12,325 nucleotides of DNA from an uncultured Erysipelotrichaceae bacterium (GTDB lineage: Bacteria > Bacillota_I > Bacilli_A > RF39 > UBA660). Below the pieces are notes generated by a model that had not been told where the DNA came from, did not search any database, and worked only from the letters and a program-made list of their open reading frames with translations. The stretch is taken from contig CACZOV010000113.1 of the NCBI GenBank assembly GCA_902782915.1, positions 1-12,325 of the forward strand, read 5' to 3'. Shown here in pieces: positions 1 to 6,771 of this stretch. Position numbers and translations under genes: made by a program. Within the stretch, counting starts at the first letter, position 1; each line of letters starts with the position of its first letter.

Positions 1-2
1 AA

Positions 3-1070
3 CTGGGGTATCAACATGTTATGACTCCTTGTGTTGGTACAGTTGATTTATATAAAACTAGTGGGCATTGGGATCATTATAAAGAAAATATGTTCCCAGC
101 TATGGAAATGGAAGGAGAGTCATTTGTTCTTCGTCCAATGAATTGTCCTCATCACATGATGATATATGCTAATAAACTTCATTCTTACAAAGATTTACCA
201 ATTAGAATAGGTGAAATTGCTCATGATTTTCGATTTGAAGCAAGTGGTGCAGTAAAAGGAATTGAAAGAGGTAGACATTTCTGTCAAAATGATGCTCATT
301 TATTTGTAACTAGTGAGCAAATTAAAGAAGAATTTAAAAGTGTTGTTGATTTAATTTTTGATGTTTATAAAGACTTTAATATAACAGATTATAGATGTGT
401 ACTATCTTTAAGAGATCCAAGTGATAAAGTAAAATATCATCCAGATGACGAGATGTGGGATAAGGCTGAAAATGCTTTAAGAGAAGTAATGAATGAGCTT
501 AAAATAGAATACACTGAAGAAATAGGTGAAGCTGCATTTTATGGACCAAAACTTGATGTAAATGTGCGACCAGCTGTTGGAAATGAATATACTCTATCAA
601 CTTGTCAACTTGATTTTTGCTTACCTGCTAAATTTAATTTAAAATACATTGATAGTGATGGAGAAAAGAAGACACCAGTTGTTCTTCATAGAGCAATTTT
701 AGGATCTCTTGATAGATTTATGGCTTATATTCTAGAAGAGACAAAGGGAGTGCTACCTTTATGGCTTGCTCCAACTCAAATTACAATTATTCCAGTTAAT
801 AATGAAATTCATTTAGAATATGCTAAAAGTATTAAAGAATTATTAGAAAGTGAAAATATCCGTGTTAACTTGGATCTTCGAAATGAAAAAATGAGTTATA
901 AAATGCGTGAAAGTCAAACTAAGAAAATTCCTATTACTATAATTCTTGGAGATAAGGAACAAGAAAATGATGAAATTAGTTATAGACTTTATAAAGAGCA
1001 AGGAACTACTACACTTAAAAAAGATGAGTTTATTAAATTAGTAAAAGATAGAATAAAAAATAAAAAATAA
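3..1070 (+). CDS. thrS: Threonyl-tRNA synthetase, 3' part (cut by left window edge)
   Basis: Joins threonine to tRNA-Thr in the cytoplasm, a class II aminoacyl-tRNA synthetase reaction. The reading frame is open from base 3 (L-G-Y-Q-H-V-M-T-P), so the ATG at 21 is internal and the N-terminal TGS and editing domains lie outside. Visible family marks are the KTSGHWDHYKENMF stretch, the motif 2 region (LRPMNCPHHMMIY, then FRFEASGAVKGIERGRHF), and motif 3 (VVLHRAILGSLDRF). The three zinc ligands that select threonine are present: Cys at 144-146, His at 297-299 and His at 687-689. The C-terminal anticodon-binding domain begins near LPLWLAPTQITIIPV. The gene ends on TAA inside a terminator hairpin shared with convergent sspI. 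Nothing is broken in the visible part; identification is secure. Confidence 0.97.
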   Translation: MGYQHVMTPCVGTVDLYKTSGHWDHYKENMFPAMEMEGESFVLRPMNCPHHMMIYANKLHSYKDLPIRIGEIAHDFRFEASGAVKGIERGRHFCQNDAHLFVTSEQIKEEFKSVVDLIFDVYKDFNITDYRCVLSLRDPSDKVKYHPDDEMWDKAENALREVMNELKIEYTEEIGEAAFYGPKLDVNVRPAVGNEYTLSTCQLDFCLPAKFNLKYIDSDGEKKTPVVLHRAILGSLDRFMAYILEETKGVLPLWLAPTQITIIPVNNEIHLEYAKSIKELLESENIRVNLDLRNEKMSYKMRESQTKKIPITIILGDKEQENDEISYRLYKEQGTTTLKKDEFIKLVKDRIKNKK

Positions 1071-1092
1071 AAGGGACTAATTAGTTCCTTTT
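1069..1092. terminator. Bidirectional terminator between thrS and sspI
   Basis: A 10-bp stem (1069-1078 with 1083-1092, one G.T pair) encloses the loop AATT. T-rich runs lie on both sides: TTTTATTT on the plus strand and, on the minus strand, the complement of the A-rich end of thrS. The left arm overlaps the thrS TAA and the right arm overlaps the sspI TAA, so one hairpin can end both convergent transcripts. Confidence 0.8.
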
Positions 1093-1303
1093 ATTTATGA
1101 AATTGATTTTTTAATAATTCTAATATTTTTTGTTTTTCTAAGTCGGTTGAATTTTTCCATAGAATTTCAAAGAAAACTCCCATTCCAGGAAGAGTTACTT
1201 CATCTCCTTCTTTAATACTTTCATCAATAGCTTTTTTGATTGTCTCTATATCATCATCTTTAAAATTATTAATAATATAATCTCTTATTTTAATATCTTC
1301 CAT
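1091..1303 (-). CDS. sspI: Small acid-soluble spore protein SspI
   Basis: A 70-residue protein matching the SspI family of minor small acid-soluble spore proteins, which in Bacillus are made in the forespore late in sporulation; their exact role is not well defined. The diagnostic central block is LPGMGVFFEILWKNS followed by an EK-rich helix; I recall B. subtilis SspI as LPGLGVLFEVIWKHA at the same place in a 71-residue protein. The N-terminal half (RDYIINNF, then DDIETIKKAIDESI) also follows the family pattern. The start is ATG with SD AGAAAGG seven bases upstream. It is monocistronic, divergent from rsmH and convergent with thrS. A sigma-G-like promoter sits just upstream. No signal peptide or membrane segment. 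The presence of this gene in such AT-rich DNA implies a sporulation programme, but by itself does not prove that spores form. Confidence 0.9.
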   Translation of the reverse strand: MEDIKIRDYIINNFKDDDIETIKKAIDESIKEGDEVTLPGMGVFFEILWKNSTDLEKQKILELLKNQFHK

Positions 1304-1322
1304 AAATTATCCTTTCTAATTA

Positions 1323-1351
1323 TATTATGATTATTTTTACATTTTTTATGT
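1323..1351 (-). promoter_or_regulatory. Sigma-G/F-like promoter of sspI
   Basis: On the minus strand, ACATA (1347-1351) is followed by a 17-base spacer and CATAATA (1323-1329). This fits the forespore sigma-G pattern known from B. subtilis (xHATR, 17-18 bases, CATnHTA); only the first -35 base, normally G, differs. The predicted start near 1316 leaves a leader of about 14 bases that begins at the SD. AT richness makes chance matches easier, but the -10 match and the spore gene behind it agree. Confidence 0.6.
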
Positions 1352-1377
1352 AAACTTTTTTTAAAAAAATGTAAAAA
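1334..1377. repeat. 14-bp perfect inverted repeat between divergent promoters
   Basis: TTTTTACATTTTTT (1334-1347) is the exact reverse complement of AAAAAATGTAAAAA (1364-1377), with 16 bases between. The repeat fills the gap between the sspI -35 (1347-1351) and the rsmH -35 (1380-1385). The hexamer TGTAAA or its complement TTTACA occurs four times in 50 bases (1336, 1349, 1370, 1380). It could be an operator for a DNA-binding protein or just low-complexity A/T tracts; no known box (MraZ, Spo0A) is recognisable. Confidence 0.6.
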
Positions 1378-1379
1378 TG

Positions 1380-1408
1380 TTTACAAATAAGTTTTTAGAT
1401 ACTATAAT
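1380..1408 (+). promoter_or_regulatory. Sigma-A promoter of the rsmH-ftsL-pbp operon
   Basis: TTTACA (1380-1385), a 17-base spacer and a perfect TATAAT (1403-1408). The predicted transcript starts near 1415 and carries a leader of about 62 bases to the rsmH ATG, much longer than the leaders of most other genes in this window. Confidence 0.8.
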
Positions 1409-1418
1409 GAAATTAAGG

Positions 1419-1460
1419 TATAACAAGATAATAGATTTTATTTGTTATAACTGTAAAATC
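1419..1460 (+). promoter_or_regulatory. Possible H-type pseudoknot in the rsmH leader
   Basis: Two perfect stems interlock. Stem 1 pairs TATAACAA (1419-1426) with TTGTTATA (1442-1449). Stem 2 pairs GATTTTA (1434-1440), which lies in the loop of stem 1, with TAAAATC (1454-1460) downstream. This is pseudoknot topology, or alternatively two mutually exclusive hairpins. It starts about four bases after the predicted transcript start and ends five bases before the SD (AGGAGG, 1466-1471). Each stem has just one G-C pair, and the 4-base connector across the 8-bp stem is short, so stability is uncertain. No T-run follows, so it would act on translation rather than termination. Confidence 0.35.
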
Positions 1461-1476
1461 AAGTTAGGAGGGTAAT

Positions 1477-2403
1477 ATGCATTATAGTGTTATGTTAGAT
1501 GAAACAATAAAATCTCTTAATTTGAAAGATACTGGAATATATGTTGATGCAACTCTTGGCTATGCAGGACACTCCAGTTTAATTCTTAAGCGAGTAAAAA
1601 GGGGTTTTCTATTCGCCTTTGATCAAGATTCTGATGCAATAGAATATAGTAAAAAAAAATTAAATGAGATAGGAACTAATTATAAGATCATTAAAAGTAA
1701 TTTTTTATATATGAAAAAATGTCTTTTAGAACTTGGAATTAACCAGGTAGATGGAATAATATTTGATCTTGGTGTTAGTTCTCCCCAACTTGATCAAGCT
1801 AGTCGAGGATTTAGCTATTTAAAAGATGCAAGACTTGATATGAGAATGGATAAAGATCAAAAATTAGATGCATATGAAGTTATTAATACTTATTCAGAAA
1901 AAGATCTTTCTAATATAATATTTAAGTATGGTGAAGAAAAATATGCTAAAAGTATTGCTAGAAATATAGTAAAAAGAAGAGAAGAAAAAAAAATTGAAAC
2001 AACTTTAGAATTAGTTGATATTATAAAACATAGTATGCCTTATAAAGATACTATTCTTAAAAATCCTGCAAGAAGAACTTTCCAAGCAATTCGTATTGAA
2101 GTAAATAAAGAGTTAGATATTTTAGATGAAAGTATTCGTTTAGCTTTAAGTTTATTAAATGTTGGAGGACGTTTATGTGTCATAACATTTCATTCTTTAG
2201 AAGATAAAATAGTAAAAAACATTTTTAAAGAAGTAAGTAGTGTTGATAAAGTGTTAAGAGATCTTCCAGAAATACCTAGTTTATATCAACCTAAATTTAA
2301 GATTATAGATGAAGTTATTTTACCAAGCGAAAAGGAATTAGAAGAAAATCATCGAAGTAGGTCTAGTAAACTTCGAGTTATAGAAAGAGTGAAAGAGGAT
2401 TAA
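1477..2403 (+). CDS. rsmH: 16S rRNA (cytosine-1402-N4)-methyltransferase RsmH
   Basis: Uses S-adenosylmethionine to methylate N4 of C1402 in the 16S rRNA decoding centre; long known as MraW at the head of division clusters. At 308 residues it has normal family length. The SAM-binding motif is VDATLGYAGHS (23-33), with FAFDQD (47-51) next and IIFDLGVSSPQLD (94-106) as the catalytic-region motif. The stretch RGFSY followed by DARLDMRMD (117-125) and, near the C-terminus, FHSLEDKIVK are further signatures. ATG start with SD AGGAGGG five to six bases upstream. It is first in an operon with the ftsL-like gene (1-base gap). The usual upstream mraZ is absent; sspI lies there instead. Soluble, no membrane segment. 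Confidence 0.97.
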   Translation: MHYSVMLDETIKSLNLKDTGIYVDATLGYAGHSSLILKRVKRGFLFAFDQDSDAIEYSKKKLNEIGTNYKIIKSNFLYMKKCLLELGINQVDGIIFDLGVSSPQLDQASRGFSYLKDARLDMRMDKDQKLDAYEVINTYSEKDLSNIIFKYGEEKYAKSIARNIVKRREEKKIETTLELVDIIKHSMPYKDTILKNPARRTFQAIRIEVNKELDILDESIRLALSLLNVGGRLCVITFHSLEDKIVKNIFKEVSSVDKVLRDLPEIPSLYQPKFKIIDEVILPSEKELEENHRSRSSKLRVIERVKED

Positions 2404-2404
2404 G

Positions 2405-2695
2405 ATGAAGAAAAAAAAGAAAAAAGGAAAGTTAACTTTTTTTGAAAAAGTTTTATATTTTATAACTATTTTCCTTCTAATTTTATCTCCTTTAATTATC
2501 GTATTTGAGAAATCAACTTTATCTAAAATGAATTATGATGTTGAAAAAATAAAAAAGAAAATATCAATTCAAGAAAAAGAAAATGAAAGTTTACAAATGA
2601 AAATAAATGAACTAGCAAGTCTTGAAAATATTCAAAAAGTAATTGAAGAAGAAGGGCTTCAGTATAATAACGATAATATAAAAAATATTGATTAG
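2405..2695 (+). CDS. ftsL: FtsL/DivIC-like septum protein
   Basis: A 96-residue bitopic protein: a lysine-rich cytoplasmic start (KKKKKKGK), one membrane segment at about 14-34 (VLYFITIFLLILSPLIIVF), then a heptad-rich coiled coil (about 38-80) outside the cell, ending NIQKVIEEEGL. This architecture and the place between rsmH and a class B PBP are those of FtsL, which in other bacteria forms a coiled-coil complex with DivIC/FtsB and activates FtsW-PBP. Sequence conservation in this family is low, so the call leans on topology and context. SD AGAGG lies inside the end of rsmH; the start is one base after the rsmH stop. Its own stop codon TAG is part of the SD of the next gene, implying translational coupling. 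Confidence 0.8.
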   Translation: MKKKKKKGKLTFFEKVLYFITIFLLILSPLIIVFEKSTLSKMNYDVEKIKKKISIQEKENESLQMKINELASLENIQKVIEEEGLQYNNDNIKNID

Positions 2696-2703
2696 GAGGA
2701 ATT

Positions 2704-4815
2704 ATGAAAAAAGAGAATAAAGTTAAAATAAGTAATCTATTTTTAATTTTGGCTCTTTTTTTGTTTTTAGTTTTATCATTTAGAATTGCTTATATTGGAG
2801 TAAGTCCAACTGTTGATAATATTAATATTCAAGAACTTGCAAGTAAAAGAACAACAAAAACAACTATCTTGAAGGCTAACCGAGGAACAATTTTTGATAA
2901 CTCTGGTAATATTTTGGCTCAAGATGTTTCAAGTTATACATTAATAGCTTATTTAGATGAGTCAAGAACTGTTGATAGTGATAATCCTCGTCATGTTGTT
3001 GATAAAGAAGGAACCGCTTTATTATTATCAAAACTTTTAGATATGGATAAGGATGTAATTCTTTCATTTTTAAATAAAGAAGGAGTTTATCAAACAGAGT
3101 TTGGTGTAAAGGGACGAGGTCTTACTGAGCTTGAAAAGGATACTATTAAAGCTGCAAATATTCCTGGAATTGATTTTATAGAAACTAAAAAAAGATACTA
3201 TCCATATGGAAAATTTTTATCTTATTTAATAGGCTATGCCAAAGAAGATAATGATGGTAATGTTATAGGAGAGATGGGAATTGAAAAATATTTTAATGAT
3301 TCTCTTACAGGAGTAAATGGAAAAACTATCTATCAAAAAGATTTAAAAGGATATAAAATTGCAAGTACTAAAGAAATAACTGAAGAAAAAGTTGATGGAG
3401 TAAATATTTATTTAACAATAGATGATAGTATTCAATTCTTTTTAGAGGAAGCTGTTAATAAATCAAGTTCAAAATATCAATATGATGAATTAGATATTAT
3501 TATAGCAAATGCTAAAACTGGAGAAATACTTGGATATACTTCAACTCCAAGTTTTGATCCTAATTTAAGAAATATTACTAATTACTTAGATCCAAATAGT
3601 GCTGTTCCTTTTGAACCAGGTAGTACTATGAAGATATATACCTATATGGCATCCCTTGAATCTGGTGTTTATAAAGGATCAGAAACATATCAATCAGGAA
3701 GTTTTGAAACCAAGGATAAAACAGTGATAAGAGATTGGAACAAAGTTGGTTGGGGAAGAATTACTTATGATCAAGGATTTATTTATTCTAGTAATACAGC
3801 AGTTGTAAATATTATGGATAAATATTTAGATGCAACAACTTTAAAAAATTATTTAAAGCGACTTGGATTTGGTTCTAAAACAGGTATAAATCTTCCAAAT
3901 GAAGCAAGTGGAAAAATTGATTTTAAGTATGAAACAGAAGTTTTTAATGCAGCCTTTGGTCAAGGAATTACAACAACTCCAATTCAACATATTAAAGCTT
4001 TAACTTCAATTAGTAATGATGGTGAATTACTTAGTCCATATATTGTAAAAAAAATGGTTTATGCAGATGGAACGGTTGTTGAAAATAAAAGAACTAGTTT
4101 AGGAAGTGTTGCATCAAGTAAAACAATTGAATATATGAAAAATTTAATGTGGCATACTATTAATGATCCAGATGGAGCCGCACATGCTTACTATCTTGAT
4201 GGGTATGATCTAATTGGAAAAACTGGTACTGCTCAAATTGCTTCAACTGGAGGACTTGGTTATTTAAATGGTGATAATGATGTAATTAGAAGTATAGCTT
4301 TAATGTTTCCAAAAGATTCTCCTGAAATAATTATTTACGGAGCAGTTAAAAGACCAAATACAGTAAATGCATTATCAGAACCCGTTAAAGAATTAGTAGA
4401 GAATATTTCTAAGTATTATAATATTAATAATGAAAAAGAAGATAGTTCTAAAAATACATTAGAAATTCATAATTATCAAAATAAAAAAGTTGATGAGGTA
4501 AAAGAAGAATTATCCCTAAAAGGAATTAATCCAATTATTTTAGGTGATGGAGATATAGTTATTAATCAATATCCCCAAAATACTATTATTACTAAAGATG
4601 AAAAAATATTTTTATTAACTAATTCTAGTAATTTAGTATTACCAAATTTAATTGGATATTCAAAAAGTGATGTAGAAATACTTCTTGATATTTTAAAAAT
4701 TAAATATGTTATAAAAGGAAATGGTTATGTAAAAGAACAAAGTATAAATGAAAATACAATTATTACAGAAGATATGAATTTAGAATTGGTTCTTGATAAT
4801 AAAATAAATAAGTAA
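2704..4815 (+). CDS. pbpB: Class B penicillin-binding protein (PBP2B/FtsI/SpoVD type) with PASTA repeats
   Basis: Septal peptidoglycan transpeptidase that would cross-link glycan strands made by an SEDS partner. Of 703 residues, the first ~10 are cytoplasmic, about 11-30 form the membrane anchor, and the dimerisation domain follows (RGTIFDNSGNILA, about 60-72). The transpeptidase domain holds the three active-site motifs: S307-T-M-K310 (nucleophile Ser307), S362-S-N364 and K506-T-G508. The C-terminus carries two PASTA-like repeats (about 586-642 and 645-699, the second opening VLPNLIGYSKSD). Two PASTA repeats resemble B. subtilis PBP2B more than SpoVD as I recall them, though a single gene could serve both division and sporulation here. 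Strong SD AGGAGG overlaps the ftsL stop. No mraY, murD or other dcw gene follows; the operon ends on a terminator. Confidence 0.94.
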   Translation: MKKENKVKISNLFLILALFLFLVLSFRIAYIGVSPTVDNINIQELASKRTTKTTILKANRGTIFDNSGNILAQDVSSYTLIAYLDESRTVDSDNPRHVVDKEGTALLLSKLLDMDKDVILSFLNKEGVYQTEFGVKGRGLTELEKDTIKAANIPGIDFIETKKRYYPYGKFLSYLIGYAKEDNDGNVIGEMGIEKYFNDSLTGVNGKTIYQKDLKGYKIASTKEITEEKVDGVNIYLTIDDSIQFFLEEAVNKSSSKYQYDELDIIIANAKTGEILGYTSTPSFDPNLRNITNYLDPNSAVPFEPGSTMKIYTYMASLESGVYKGSETYQSGSFETKDKTVIRDWNKVGWGRITYDQGFIYSSNTAVVNIMDKYLDATTLKNYLKRLGFGSKTGINLPNEASGKIDFKYETEVFNAAFGQGITTTPIQHIKALTSISNDGELLSPYIVKKMVYADGTVVENKRTSLGSVASSKTIEYMKNLMWHTINDPDGAAHAYYLDGYDLIGKTGTAQIASTGGLGYLNGDNDVIRSIALMFPKDSPEIIIYGAVKRPNTVNALSEPVKELVENISKYYNINNEKEDSSKNTLEIHNYQNKKVDEVKEELSLKGINPIILGDGDIVINQYPQNTIITKDEKIFLLTNSSNLVLPNLIGYSKSDVEILLDILKIKYVIKGNGYVKEQSINENTIITEDMNLELVLDNKINK

Positions 4816-4848
4816 GAAATATTTTTTACTTATTTATTTTAATTTTTT
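4801..4848. terminator. Bidirectional terminator between pbpB and the toxin gene
   Basis: A perfect 15-bp stem, AAAATAAATAAGTAA (4801-4815) with TTACTTATTTATTTT (4826-4840), 10-base loop, followed by a T run at 4843-4848. It contains the last codons and stop of pbpB in its left arm and touches the toxin TAA (4839-4841) on the right. Stem strength is low because just one base pair is G-C. Confidence 0.65.
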
Positions 4849-5153
4849 AATATATTATCGATATCCATTTTTTGGTATATAATACGTACAATTGTAATTA
4901 TTTTTTCTTTTTCATTTACTGTATAAAACATGAGAAAATTCTTAATTTTAATACTTCTATATTCTTGTTGTAATTTTTTAGTTGTTTTATAAGCAGGTAA
5001 TCCAAATGGAAAAGTTAAAATGCTATTTGCACTTTCAATAAAACTATTAATTAATTTTTTTGCAGCAGTTTGATTGTTTAAATTATTAGAAATATAATAT
5101 ATAATATCATCCATATCTTTTTTAGCAATAGGTAGAAATTCTAAGGTATACAT
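4839..5153 (-). CDS. RelE/ParE-family toxin of a type II toxin-antitoxin pair
   Basis: A 104-residue protein with the compact RelE/ParE fold pattern: N-terminal strand MYTLEFLPIAKKDMDDI, two helices, then the basic strand core (R66-SIKIKNFLMFYTVN, then IITIVRIIYQ) and the final MDIDNIL. Members are ribosome-dependent mRNA endonucleases (RelE) or gyrase inhibitors (ParE); with a RelB/DinJ partner the mRNase role is likelier, and Arg66, Tyr77, Arg90 and Tyr93 are candidate active-site residues, but sequence alone does not settle this. ATG with SD AAGGA, one base after the antitoxin stop, so the two are translated together, antitoxin first. Length is normal and the frame intact, so it is probably functional. 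Confidence 0.88.
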   Translation of the reverse strand: MYTLEFLPIAKKDMDDIIYYISNNLNNQTAAKKLINSFIESANSILTFPFGLPAYKTTKKLQQEYRSIKIKNFLMFYTVNEKEKIITIVRIIYQKMDIDNILKN

Positions 5154-5154
5154 A

Positions 5155-5436
5155 TTATTCCTTGTTTATAATTTTATTCATGCTATCTGAAATTTCATTA
5201 ATAGTGTATCTTTTAGATGTATTATTCATTTCTAACTCTGCTTCTTTTAATTTTTCATAAATAATTTCATCAAATATATTAGATTTTATTTCAAAAGGCA
5301 TCTTTTGTTCTCTTAAAACGGCTTTAATAAACATATTAATAGCTGTAGAAACATTCATTCCTACACTATTGCAAAATAGTTCAAAATTTTTTTTGTCTTT
5401 TGAATCAACTCTTACATTTAAAGTTAATGATTCCAT
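5155..5436 (-). CDS. RelB/DinJ-family antitoxin
   Basis: A 93-residue antitoxin. The N-terminal ribbon-helix-helix DNA-binding part (ESLTLNVRVDSKDKKNFELFC, then GMNVSTAINMFIKAVL) is typical of RelB/DinJ; the charged C-terminal part (from about 50) would wrap the toxin. Start chosen at 5436 because GAGGG lies six bases upstream. An ATG four codons earlier (MRDN) would have the SD inside the coding part, and the longer open frame upstream runs through the promoter. First gene of the pair, autoregulation by the antitoxin and the complex being usual in this family. Its promoter and candidate operator lie between it and ftsW. Confidence 0.9.
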   Translation of the reverse strand: MESLTLNVRVDSKDKKNFELFCNSVGMNVSTAINMFIKAVLREQKMPFEIKSNIFDEIIYEKLKEAELEMNNTSKRYTINEISDSMNKIINKE

Positions 5437-5458
5437 ATTATCCCTCATTTCTAAGTTA

Positions 5459-5487
5459 ATTATACATTTATTTTGTACGTTAGTCAA
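5459..5487 (-). promoter_or_regulatory. Sigma-A promoter of the toxin-antitoxin operon
   Basis: On the minus strand TTGACT (5482-5487), 17 bases, then a perfect TATAAT (5459-5464). Predicted start near 5452, leader about 16 bases. It is the promoter closest to consensus in the window. Confidence 0.85.
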
Positions 5488-5550
5488 CATGTTGTATAGC
5501 TTAATTAATACAATGTATATATATTGTGTGCAAAAAAATGTTAAATACAA
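5473..5550. promoter_or_regulatory. Candidate antitoxin operator: TTGTA/TACAA half-sites and a palindrome
   Basis: The 10-bp palindrome CAACATGTTG (5485-5494) overlaps the -35 of the operon promoter. Around it, the half-site TTGTA or its complement TACAA recurs at 5473, 5492, 5509 and 5546, including the inverted pair TTGTAT (5492-5497) and ATACAA (5508-5513), and ACAAT/ATTGT flanking TATATA at 5510-5527. Repeated short half-sites over a promoter are what ribbon-helix-helix antitoxins bind. The exact operator is inferred. Confidence 0.45.
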
Positions 5551-5566
5551 ATTTTTTATTAAATCT

Positions 5567-6646
5567 TTATTTTTTAGATATATTTAAAAGAATACCTATT
5601 CCTATTAAACTAGTAAGTAAACTAGATCCTCCATAAGACATAAAAGGAAGAGTAACACCTGTAACAGGAATTAATCCTATTACAACGGATAAATTCATAA
5701 TTACTTGAACAATTAATTGAAAAATCAATCCAAAAGCTAAGTACTTTTTAAAAAGATTTTCTTCATGAAGTGCAATTTTTATTCCTCTAATTAAAAGATT
5801 TGCAAATAAAAAAATAATTATTAAGGTACCAACAATTCCAAATTCTTCAGCTATAATTGAAAAAATAAAATCAGTTTGGGGTTCTGGAAGATAAAATGCT
5901 TTTTGACGACTATTAAGATAACCAACTCCAAATAAACCACCTGGTCCTATAGCATATAAACTTTGAATTATTTGAAAACCAGTGCCCAGTGGATCACTCC
6001 AAGGATTTAAAAATGAAGTTATTCTATCCATTCTATATGGTGCAATAATAATAAGACCAACAATACCAATTACTCCTAAGATGAATAGTCCTAAAAAAAA
6101 TTTCATATCAACTCCTGCAACAAATAAAATAGCAATAATAGTTAAAATAATAATCATTCCAGATCCAAAATCAGGTTCTAACATAATGAGTCCAAAGATT
6201 AATAGTAAAATTAATAAAATTGGAAATACTCCTTTTTTATAATCTTTTAAAAACTTATTGCTTTTAGATAAATATTTACTAGTAAAAATAATTAAAGCAA
6301 GTTTTGAAAATTCACTAGGTTGAATTGCAAATGATCCTACTTGAAACCAACTTCTACTTCCGTTTCTAATAACTCCAATTCCAGGAATTAAAACGAGTAT
6401 AAGTAACATAATACTAGTAATTAGAATTTTATTGGCATGTTTATAATAGATATTTGTATCAAGTTTTGAAATAATAAATAAAGCAATAAGCCCAATAATA
6501 CTAAATATTAATTGATTAATTACATATTTAAATTGATTATTAAACTTATATGTTGCCCATACGAATGATGCTGAATAAATCATTAATAAAGATATAGCCA
6601 TTAACAAAATAACTGTAATTAGTATAGATTTATCCATCTTTTTCAT
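5567..6646 (-). CDS. ftsW: SEDS glycan polymerase FtsW/SpoVE
   Basis: Polymerises lipid II into glycan strands at the septum (FtsW) or for the spore cortex (SpoVE), working with a class B PBP. 359 residues with about ten hydrophobic segments. Family motifs: IRNGSRSWFQVGSFAIQPSE, EPDFGSGM, LNPWSDPLGTGFQIIQSLYA with GPGGLFGVG, and FYLPEPQTDFIFSIIAEE, where the Asp of TDF is the conserved SEDS catalytic residue. It ends VTGVTLPFMSYGGSSL, the FtsW/SpoVE signature; the IRNGSRSW and SRQKAFYLPEPQTDF wording is nearer SpoVE/FtsW than RodA. Start ATG with SD GGTGA five bases upstream. Transcribed towards the toxin-antitoxin pair with no convincing terminator between, so read-through is possible. Diverges from ydjG. 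I could not find a clear promoter for it in the 125-base gap. Confidence 0.95.
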   Translation of the reverse strand: MKKMDKSILITVILLMAISLLMIYSASFVWATYKFNNQFKYVINQLIFSIIGLIALFIISKLDTNIYYKHANKILITSIMLLILVLIPGIGVIRNGSRSWFQVGSFAIQPSEFSKLALIIFTSKYLSKSNKFLKDYKKGVFPILLILLLIFGLIMLEPDFGSGMIIILTIIAILFVAGVDMKFFLGLFILGVIGIVGLIIIAPYRMDRITSFLNPWSDPLGTGFQIIQSLYAIGPGGLFGVGYLNSRQKAFYLPEPQTDFIFSIIAEEFGIVGTLIIIFLFANLLIRGIKIALHEENLFKKYLAFGLIFQLIVQVIMNLSVVIGLIPVTGVTLPFMSYGGSSLLTSLIGIGILLNISKK

Positions 6647-6696
6647 AATATCACCATTTAAGTTTATGATAAATTTTAAAATAATAGAAAAAAGAA

Positions 6697-6725
6697 GTGA
6701 TTTTTATTAGAAGATAGTTTATAAT
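6697..6725 (+). promoter_or_regulatory. Probable sigma-A promoter of the ydjG operon
   Basis: A perfect TATAAT (6720-6725) with a weak -35, GTGATT (6697-6702), 17 bases upstream. Predicted leader about 40 bases to the ATG; SD AAGGAG at 6759-6764. The weak -35 suggests an activator or low expression, or that the real promoter differs. Confidence 0.45.
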
Positions 6726-6771
6726 TAATATGTAAGAAGTATAAATATTTTTATATATAAGGAGTAAAAAA

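Noticed and set aside
21..1070. thrS starting at the ATG at 21 as a complete short gene
   Set aside because: The conserved frame is open to base 3 and continues into upstream ThrRS sequence; it is an edge-cut gene, not a truncated one.
1304..1476. mraZ-type operator or Spo0A box in the sspI-rsmH gap
   Set aside because: No GTGGG-type repeats and no TGTCGAA-like box were found; what is there is A/T-rich repeats.
2876..3067. Minus-strand open frame of 63 codons inside pbpB
   Set aside because: Lies wholly within the PBP dimerisation-domain coding region, no SD, no recognisable protein.
5437..5550. Upstream extension of the antitoxin to 131 codons
   Set aside because: It would run through the promoter and operator; the SD-supported ATG at 5436 gives the usual RelB/DinJ length.
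5531..5560. Possible terminator for ftsW (A-run and T-run around ATGTTAAATACA)
   Set aside because: Arms pair imperfectly with an internal loop and no clean T tail follows on the minus strand.
5369..5587. Plus-strand open frame of 72 codons over the antitoxin start and its promoter
   Set aside because: Antisense to the antitoxin N-terminus and operator; no SD or family resemblance.
5982..6242. Plus-strand open frame of 86 codons antisense to ftsW
   Set aside because: Mirror of conserved FtsW coding sequence; composition typical of an antisense shadow.
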